Shown here in pieces: positions 56,328 to 64,000 of a stretch of 64,000 bases of DNA. The translations under genes and the position numbers were made by a program. Source of the DNA: Hysterangium stoloniferum (lineage: Eukaryota > Basidiomycota > Agaricomycetes > Hysterangiales > Hysterangiaceae); the NCBI GenBank assembly GCA_015178975.1, contig WHVD01000254.1:25353-89352 (forward strand), in the 5' to 3' direction. The notes under the pieces are model-generated. The model saw only the letters and a list, made by a program, of their open reading frames with translations, did not search any database and was not told where the DNA came from. The first letter of the stretch is position 1. Each line of letters begins with the position of its first letter.

Positions 56328-56876
56328 TGTTAGAACCAGAAAATCCACTGGGACCTGGGACACATCCTATAAGTATTTGACTCTTTATATCACACAAACT
56401 AACCACTGGACTCTGCCCGGATAACCTGGACTCCATTCTATATGTGTTGAACACTCTGGATTGTACAAATGATGCACTGGACCCTGCCCAGACATTCCAG
56501 ATCCCCTTGTTCCCAATCTGTCTTTGCCCATTTGTCATCTGGTTCAGTTACTGCTGTGTTTCCCTATTTGTTTGACATCTGGTTTATTGTACTCTTGATA
56601 TGTCTTTTTGTATGTCTAAGTTAGTAGTACAATAATCTACTAGTCTATATAGTCCAGTAGCTAATTGTACATGGGATCTGATCAGAAAATTGACTTAGTT
56701 TCTATTTGTCTCCTGTACCTTGTGTCTTCTTGGAACTCACAGGTTTCCCATCCACTCCTGTGTGAAGTCGGACAACATGATCTGTGAAGGCACAGCACAT
56801 AAGCTGAAGCTGAGTCCTTTCCTGGAACTTCTGTGGGTTTCCCCTGGTGACCCACCCATAAGCCTCACACTTACCA
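56328..56876 (+). repeat. 5' LTR of second-family gypsy, right copy
   Basis: Duplicate of 23939-24481, TGTTAGAACCAG to CACTTACCA, with minor differences. Confidence 0.75.
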
Positions 56877-56912
56877 GTATTTTCTGATCAAATCTCACAG
56901 ATTGTCTCAATC

Positions 56913-57848
56913 ATGCCACCAAGAAAGAAACCATCAGAGCAACTGGAGCCTGCTACCCTCCAGTCACTACTCATTTTGTATACCAGCCAGACATCCAGAC
57001 ATAACCCAGACACTATGGACAAATCCCACTCTGAAGAAATGCCAGAGAATCCAGATGCTTCTGAGCATAAGGAGGAGCCCATGGCCCCCAATAAGGGCAA
57101 AGGTGTCAAAAACCCCCCAACTATGGAATGACCATGTGCCGAGGACCTTACTTCTGAAGTTTTAGCAGGTACAATAGATAAATTCATGACTCACCTGCTC
57201 AAAGAATGAAAGAAGAAAGAACAGGAACCTCTGTGGTCAAAGGTCCATGCTCCAGAACCCTTCACAGGTTTCAATCCCAACAAACTCTCCACCTTCCCCA
57301 TGCAACATCACTTCAACTTCTGCAATTAACCCACTGCATTCTCCACAGACTCCCAAAAAGTCAACTACACACTCTCTTACCTCTTGGGATCTGCATTGAT
57401 AGGGTTTGAACTGGCATTTAGTGGACTTACTGAGGAAGAGCTGATTTGGCCTGATGATTGGAATGTGTTTGTTGAAGAATTAGAAACAAACTTTGGCCCA
57501 TACAACCTGACCAGAGAAGCTGAGAATAGCCTCACCAACCTTCACATGAAGGACAACCAGTGTATCACACGCTATATTGTCCAGTTCAATAATCTTGCCA
57601 CATGTTGTCAATGGGGTGATTCTGCACTCCATCATCAGTTCTACTCCAGTTTGCCCACCTGCCTCAAGGATGAAGTGTCAAAAGGCAAGGATGGCAAACC
57701 CAAAACACTTTCCTGGATGCACCTCAAAGCTTAAAATGCAGACGCATGTTATTGGGAACATTGAGGGGAAGTTGCCTGTGAGACACCTATGGACAAATCT
57801 AACAAGTCCACAGTGAACAAAACCAACAACAACAACCCATCTATTAGC
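56913..57848 (+). pseudogene. Decayed gag, right copy
   Basis: Duplicate of 24518-25560 with the same early stop (TGA after TME). One change keeps a longer piece open (57384-57734, FVEELETNFGPYNL to GDSALHHQFYSSL). The Asn-rich end is cut by a deletion at 57848. Confidence 0.8.
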
Positions 57849-58119
57849 ACATATGTATTTAGAGGTGCCAATGATATACATATGCATGGAATGGACTATC
57901 TAAAAGTATCTATTTTTAAAAGTATTAGTGTTTCAAACTACTAATTTCTTTTATTGTCTACTCGTGTCTGGAAAGATTCTTTAGTTTGTAATGTATGAGA
58001 GAGTTTAAAACTTTTAAAAAGTTTTAAAAACCAAATTATGTTTGAATCACATCTCAGATGTTTAAATGACCTTTAGAGTATATTAGAATTTGGTATACTT
58101 AATAGTTTTCAGGTGTCCT
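57849..58119. repeat. 271-bp segment shared with 26051-26319
   Basis: Right-copy counterpart. It is joined directly to the gag relic by a deletion that uses the short shared string AGC/GCA. Confidence 0.85.
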
Positions 58120-60378
58120 CCTTTGGAGACCTTTGGAAAATGAGATACATACTCAAATACCTGCTGTTATAGCCCTCCCTGTGCATTTAGAGAATCAACA
58201 GTCAGTTATCTTTGATGGGATGGAGGGTCCAGAAGAGGCTTTGGATGCTGCCCATCATTCCAAAACCAAGTTGATGGCATACTTTGAGACCAATTCTAAA
58301 AATACAATAGGCCTTAATGGTAGAGCAGCCAATTCACTTCACTATGTTGAGTTTCCAGAATTTTTCACATGGAATTCAAAAAACAGAAAATGGAATACAA
58401 GGAAAAGCAAATTTGCTATTGGATGTATTCATTTTGCAGGACCCTCAAGTGGCCCAAGATTCTTCCTACATACTTTACTTACTGTATAGTCTTCAAGGTG
58501 GCAACTTCTTTTGAAGAACTCAGGACCTATGAAGGACAGGTCTATCCTTCCTTCCAAGCAGTCTGCATGGCACGTGGTCTACTTGAAGATGATAAAGAAT
58601 GGAAGTTGTGTCTTCGAGAGGCAAAGGCTATACAGACTGGATCTCAATTAAGGAGACTGTTTGCTACTATTCTCAGCCAATGCTTTCCCTCTGATCCAGC
58701 TGCACTCTGGCATGAATTCAAAACAGACATTTGTGATGACTTGAAACACTTTATTCAGACATGTCTTCATCAACCAAATCAACCAGAGCCATCTGATGAG
58801 ACAGTCCATGACTTTGGCCTCTTCAAGCTTGATGAAATTCTTTGTACAAGTGGGAAACCACTCTCAGAGTACCCTTATATGCCTCAATTTACAGAGCCAT
58901 GGGAAGACAGAGTGGGAAATTGATTCATCAATGAACAAAAGGCATATGATAAGGCAACTGAGCAAATAAAAGCAGATATAAATATTGAAAAGTTGAATGA
59001 GGGCCAGAAGGTTGCATACAATCAAATTATGGATGCTGTCATTGCAAGGCATGAAACTGGAGTAGATGGAAAGCTTTTCTTTTTAAATGGACCTGGGGGT
59101 ACTGGAAAATCATTTGTTTGGAATACTTTGGCACATGCCTGTAGAGGCAAAGAACTCATTGTACTCTGTGTTGCCTCCTCTGGCATTGCTTCACTTATTC
59201 TGAGTGGTGGGCAGACATCTCACAGTATGTTTCAAATTCCCCTTGAAGTTGATGATAAATCCATGTGTACAATGAAGAAAGGCTCAGATAAGGCTAATCT
59301 AATGAAAGAGGTCAGCCTTATTAATTGGGATGAGGTTCCAATGCAGAATCGCTTTGCCTGTGAGGCAGTAGATTGGAGACTTAGAGATATCCTTAATAAG
59401 GATATTCCTTTTGGAGGCATTACAGTAGCATGGGGTGGTGACTTTCAACAAACATTGCCTGTCATTCCTAAAGGTTCAAAAGAAGATATTATTGGTGCAT
59501 GTATCTCATGGTCTCACCTTTGGCACAATGTCAAGATTCTGTTTTTGACTGAGAATATGTATGTAGATCCTACTGATCAAGAGAGTGCTGTTTTTGCTCA
59601 GTGACTTTTGGATATTGGACATGGAAAGGACATGCCTCTTGATCATATGTTTAAAGTCCCTGAACACATGCTATGTGGACCAACAGTAGATGATTTAGTC
59701 TCAACTATTTATCCAAACATACATGATCCTGAGGCTCTTACAGATGAGTTTTTCTTGGAGTGGGCTATTCTCTGTCCTCGAAATTCAGATGTAGATTAAG
59801 TCAATGACATGCTCTTTGAAAAATTTTCAGGGATTGGGCAAACCTACCACAGTGCAGACAGTGTCAAAGATGGAGCCAATGAGACATTATATCCTCCTGA
59901 GTACTTAAACTCAATCAACTTTGGGGGATTGTCACCAAGTAAATTGCATTTGAAACCTGGAGTGCCATTGATGCTGCTTTGAAACTTGGATCCAGGACAA
60001 GGACTCTGTAATGGAACAAGACTCAGGTTAATACAAATGACTCACAGAGTACTTCAAGTAAAGATCATTACAGGACCTTCAGCAGGAGAGCTGGCATTCA
60101 TCCCTCGAATAACAATTATTCCAACTACAAAACAAGTGCCATTTGAACTGTATCATCAGCAGTTTCCAGTCAGGCTAGCATTTTCTATGACTACCAATAA
60201 GTCACAAGGTCAATCTTTAAAATTAGTTGGATTGGATCTGCATAGTCCTGTGTTCTCACATGGACAGTTTTATGTTGGTGTTTCAAGAGGGACAAATTGG
60301 GGAAGAGTAAACATTTTACTCTATGATACTGATATGACTGCAAATGTAGTGTTTAAAGATGTTATTATTAATCCATGA
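58120..60378 (+). pseudogene. Helitron PIF1-like helicase, N-truncated and broken
   Basis: The frames trace a Helitron helicase: ALPVHLENQQSVIFDG, TKLMAYFETN and SLHYVEFPEFFTWN (58.15-58.4 kb), then the PIF1 core with Walker A GPGGTGKS (59089-59112), SSGIASLILSGGQTSHSMF, LINWDEVPM (Walker B), WGGDFQQTLPVIP and, at the end, TTNKSQGQSLKLVGLDL and FYVGVSRGTNWGRV. A working Helitron protein unwinds DNA for rolling-circle transposition. Here the HUH Rep nuclease domain is missing, stops lie at 58921, 59602, 59797 and about 59980, and a frameshift lies near 58480. The 3' hairpin and CTRR end were not identified. Non-autonomous remnant. Confidence 0.87.
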
Positions 60379-61369
60379 GTAAGTATTCAACAAGGTTGCA
60401 AAAGGAGACTGACTTATATTTTTTATGTTCAGTGAATTTACCAAAGTATATAGTATATATAATTCTGAATAATGTAAAATTTAATCACTTTAACATAAAA
60501 TTCTGAATGAATAAATCGGAAGCTGGAATGTACAGAAGTGGTCACAGAAGGTAATACAAACTGTTGATGTAGTATTTAAAGATATTATTATTGATCCACC
60601 AGGTCACAAGTGACTGAGTAAAGTTGTGGGGTGGTAGCATGGTGGGGGCTTGTCCCCCATGGGTCACAGCCTTGTATAAGTAAATTCACATTGGTGGGTC
60701 TGTGGGTGCTGCTTAGTCACTATTTGTCAGCATTAGGTCAGCATCTGTGAGTGAAGCGAGCAGCCAAGTTCCCACGGTCACCTGCAAGTGAAGCAAGCCT
60801 TCGCTCTCCCATGCCCACAATGGCACATCGTTGTCATGTGCATTCCTGTCACATGTTGCCAGGCATGATGTGGTGACAGCACCATGCCAGTTCAGGCACG
60901 CATTCGCAAATGCAAAGTGCATGTGGTTGCTGGCAGGTGCAATGGGTGGGCCCTCATGTGCTGCCTCACTTGCATCATGTGACTGGGTACATATGTCACA
61001 AACACATGTATGTGGGTGCTGGCAGGCACGATGGGCCTTCCCACGCCATTCTAAATTGGAACCATGGAAATCTCAGTGTCTCAGGGATCCAGCAGAGCTT
61101 TTTCTCTGCAGTTGTATGACTGCTCATTGCAAGGTGTGTTTTCATGCACCGATAACCATCTCTCACACACTTGAACATAATCCATAGCCCACCCAGTCCA
61201 TATGGCACCTTTACGCTTCATATCACTCCATACAACTGACTCTTACCCAGCTGCCCTGCTGCTTTAGCATTCATGATCAAAAACTACACTGATTCTCTTT
61301 CAAGTCTCACGACAATGCCAGGACTACAACTAACATCATTGACTGTGTCACACGTCTCTACAGCCTTTC
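60379..61369. other. Spacer, no gene recognised
   Basis: AT-rich after the helicase, then moderately GC-rich from 60.6 kb. Internal repetition: CATGTGG/TATGTGGTGCTGGCAGG-GC occurs around 60930 and 61010, and GTGAAGCGAGCAGCCAAG parallels GTGAAGCAAGCCTTCGC. No conserved protein is seen in the open frames. Confidence 0.5.
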
Positions 61370-61450
61370 TGTTAGGATACACACACAGGCCAGGTTTCTG
61401 GAGAAACCTGCAGGTCATCCAGTAACCCGGCCTGTGTGTGTATCCTAACA
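61370..61450. repeat. 81-bp palindromic LTR remnant
   Basis: 61370-61391 (TGTTAGGATACACACACAGG, then CC) is the exact reverse complement of 61429-61450. The 37-nt loop contains AGGTTTCTGGAGAAACCT, itself a short hairpin and an LTR-end motif. The gypsy internal sequence starts at once with GTATTTTCTGACTAA, so this occupies the 5' LTR position of the next element. Confidence 0.85.
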
Positions 61451-61488
61451 GTATTTTCTGACTAATACTTGCAGATTGTTTTTTTATT

Positions 61489-62781
61489 ATGCCACCAAGA
61501 AGAAGTACATGCTCACAGTCATCATTACCTGGACCGTCGACTCTTCATTCCCCGTTAACTCTGTATACCAGTCAGACGCTTGCAAACCAGTCGGAACCCA
61601 TGGAAGAAGCCCGTATCGAAGACGTCCCAGAAAACCAGGACGAATCCGAGCACGAGGACGATTCCGTGACCCCCGACAAGGGCAAAGGTGTCGAAATTCC
61701 TCTTGAAAATCCTCCACCTGTTCAACGACCGCACATGGGGGATCCTACTCCTGAATTTTTAGCAGGTACCATAGATAAATTCATGACACACCTGCTTGAA
61801 GAATGAAAGAAAAAGGAACAAGAACCTCCACGGTCAAAAGTCAATGCTCCGGAACCCTTCACGGGTTCCAACCCAAACAAACTCTCTACTTTCCTCCTGC
61901 AATGTCCCATCAATTTCCGTGATTGTGCCGCTGCATTCTCCACGGACTCCCGAAAAGTCAACTATGCACTTTCATATTTGTCGGGATCCGCGTTGAAATG
62001 GTTCAAACCGGCTTTTAGCGGGATTTCCAAGGAAGAGTTGCTCTGGCTTGAAAATTGGGAGGCTTTTGTTGAGGAGCTTGAAACCAACTTCGGCCCGTAT
62101 GACCCGACAGGAGAAGCCGAGAATAGTCCCACAAATCTTCGTATGAAGGACACGCAGCGCATCACGGACTACATCGTCCAATTCAATAATCTTGCAGCTT
62201 GTTGTCAGTGGGGCGATCCCGCTCTCTGCCACCAATTCTATGCCGGTCTGCCATCCCACCTTAAAGACGAAGTCTCGAAAGGAGAAGATGGCAAGCCAAA
62301 AACCCTGTCCCATATGCACCTCAAAGCTCAAAACGTGGACGCACGTTATTGGGAATGTCGCGTGGAAGTTGCCCGCGAGACCTCCACGGACAAGGTAAAC
62401 AAGTCCATGGCCAATAGAACCAACAACAACAACTCGTCAACCAGCAACCAGAACTCCACACAATCCGACAAGAAGAACGATAAAAAGTCTTCAAACAACA
62501 ACAACAATAAGGACAATAAGGACAACAACAAGGGTCAACAGTCCGGCAAGCAAGCCAGAAAACCCGACCTCACAGGCAAACTCAGACCTGATGGCAAATT
62601 GACCCCACAGGAAAGACAACGTTGTATGGACATTAACCTCTGTCTCTTGTGTGGGAAACCCAGTCATCGAGTCCCGGAATGTCCGCTGGCAAAAGCAAAC
62701 TCTTCAAAGGGTCGAACAGCCAAGGCCTCCACAGAAACCCCGTCGAAGGACAAACCGGCTTCCGACTCGAAAAAAGAGTAA
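61489..62781 (+). pseudogene. Gag of second-family gypsy element, one stop
   Basis: The frame reads MPPRRSTCSQSSLPGPS through about 430 codons. It has an acidic linker (EDVPENQDESEHEDDS), the Gag core (FTGSNPNKLSTFLLQC; YALSYLSGSALKWF; FVEELETNFGPYDPTGEAE), an Asn/Lys-rich linker, and a zinc knuckle CLLCGKPSHRVPEC with a Ser/Lys tail. A single TGA at 61804-61806 (in EE-KKKEQ) breaks it; an Arg CGA is the likely precursor. Otherwise the most complete gag of this family here. Confidence 0.88.
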
Positions 62782-62784
62782 GCA

Positions 62785-64000
62785 ACCCCACAGACTCCGC
62801 GTGGGTTGGGGGTTGCGTTGCCTCTCCGCGCATTCAAGAGTTTACTCGCCTCAATGCATCCGCTCTTTCACATTCTGATTCATTTTTCATTAAACTTATG
62901 TCTAATATGATTCCGAAATTCATTTTTTCAGCTCTCATAGATTCCGGCTCGACTCATTGTTTTTTTAGATACAAAATTCACGCAAAAAAATTCTTTGTCA
63001 ACCTATTCGATAAATCCCATCGGTCTCCACCTCTTCGATGGCACAAGTAATTCGGTTGTTACCCAAGCTTGTGATTTACCCATCAGTTTCCCGTGTGGAA
63101 CATCTCAATTGGTCACTTTCTATGTGACCCAGTTAGACTCAAGTTGCTCGGTGGTCCTAGGACATAACTGGCTTACCCGCTACAATCCATTGATTGACTG
63201 GATAGCTAACAGTATAACATTCCGGACTCCCGCGGCAGCCGAGGAAACTGTGCCTGTCTCGGCCTCCATGGCACCCATGGCCTTCCCGGCACCTGCAGTC
63301 TCGTGGACTCCTGTGATCCTTACGGCACCCATAGCTTCCCCGGAACCCACGGCACCTCTGTCCATTTCTCTGATTAATGCTGCAGCTTTTATTATGGCTT
63401 CAAAAATGGATGGTCCCAGGCATTCACTATCAACTTGAAAATTGATGAAGCAAACTGGACGTTTTTCAACCCTGGTATCTGAATCTGAGCAAGCCACTGA
63501 CCTAGAAGGTGTCCTGGAGAAATATCATGACTTCACGGATGTTTTTAGCAAGCAGAAAGCTGACCGGCTTCCGCCTCACAGAGAATACGACTTAAAAATC
63601 GATCTTGAAGATGGTGCCCAGCCACCCCTAGGACATATTTACCTGCTCTCGTCCACGGAACTATCCGCAATCCGCGATTTCCTGGATGAACATTTGTCCA
63701 TAGGTTTTATCCGACCCTCAAAGTCTCCTTTTGGAGCACCTGTTCTGTTTGTCAGAAAAAAGGATGGATCCCTTTGACTATGTGTTGATTTTAGAGGACT
63801 CAATGCTGTCACCAAGAAGGATAAATATCCACTCCCACTTATATCTGACCTGCTCGATGCTCTGCAGAATGCCCGGATTTACACCAAAATAGATCTCAAA
63901 CACACCTATCATTTGGTCCGGATTGCCACGGGTGACAAATGGAAAACCACTTTTAGAACCCGTTATGGGGCCTTCAAGTGGTTGGTGATCCCCTTTGGAC
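62785..64000 (+). pseudogene. Pol of second-family gypsy element, partial and broken
   Basis: Protease ALIDSGSTHCFF (about 62935), a shift near 63000, then VVLGHNWLTRYNPLIDW, a Pro/Ala-rich linker, and [76 protein letters not shown]. Stops at about 63436 and 63775 (the latter where SLRL is expected). The RT catalytic motif is beyond the window edge. Confidence 0.87.

Larger units (their letters stand above)
49297..58119. repeat. Segmental duplication, right copy
   Basis: Matches 16928-26319 in order and orientation. Differences include the Clp1 deletions, one fewer OYE tail repeat, a FunK1 single-base deletion, an added solo LTR at 55794, and loss of about 600 bp at 57848. Confidence 0.92.
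61451..64000 (+). mobile_element. Ty3/gypsy element, second family, runs off window
   Basis: Leader, gag, protease and RT in order, leaving the window at 64000 inside RT. Same family as the RT fragment at 3035 and the gag relics at 24.5 and 56.9 kb. Moderately decayed: TGA stops at CGA-like positions and a frameshift in the protease. Confidence 0.9.

Overview
The window reads as nuclear DNA of an Agaricomycete, probably a wood-decay basidiomycete. Its genes have introns of 50-81 bp with GT...AG ends. They include the basidiomycete families FunK1 kinase, Clp1-like (clampless) protein and a fungal glutathione S-transferase. Everything else is dense, nested mobile DNA: Ty3/gypsy, Tc1/mariner, Helitron and a DDE_4-type transposon with a chromodomain ORF.

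Layout. 1-3.25 kb: a Ty3/gypsy element on the minus strand with an open gag and an open pol that runs off the left edge, inserted into the reverse transcriptase of a second gypsy family. 4.2-7.1 kb: a Clp1-like gene and a GST gene, both minus. 7.1-11.05 kb: about 4 kb with no gene I can defend. 11.2-20 kb: a four-exon gene for a four-helix membrane protein, two tandem old yellow enzyme (OYE) genes (minus), a second Clp1-like gene (plus) and a third OYE gene (plus). 20.5-22.75 kb: a complete FunK1 kinase gene, followed by a Tc1 fragment and a gypsy LTR with decayed gag.

26.3-30.5 kb holds a cluster: a chromodomain ORF, a DDE transposase, two small unknown ORFs and a broken gene with a PD-(D/E)XK nuclease motif. 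That broken gene is split by a solo LTR which itself carries another solo LTR. 31-35.3 kb is a decayed copy of the first gypsy element. 35.3-48.7 kb is layered transposon debris: a 20-unit minisatellite inside an LTR, two long-TIR Tc1 elements, a 692-bp foldback element, a FunK1 remnant and several solo LTRs with target duplications. 49.3-58.1 kb is a direct segmental duplication of 16.9-26.3 kb (Clp1 remnant, OYE, FunK1, Tc1, LTR, gag). 58.1-60.4 kb is a decayed Helitron helicase, and 61.4-64 kb is the start of a gypsy element of the second family.

The host genes form a repeatedly copied module: Clp1-like plus OYE plus FunK1. OYE genes reduce electrophilic alkenes and the GST conjugates electrophiles. 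Clp1 relatives act in dikaryon and clamp development. FunK1 kinases are an expanded agaricomycete family of largely unknown role. I see no sequence evidence that they work as one pathway; their shared history is duplication. CGA-to-TGA changes between transposon copies point to decay by CpG methylation and deamination.
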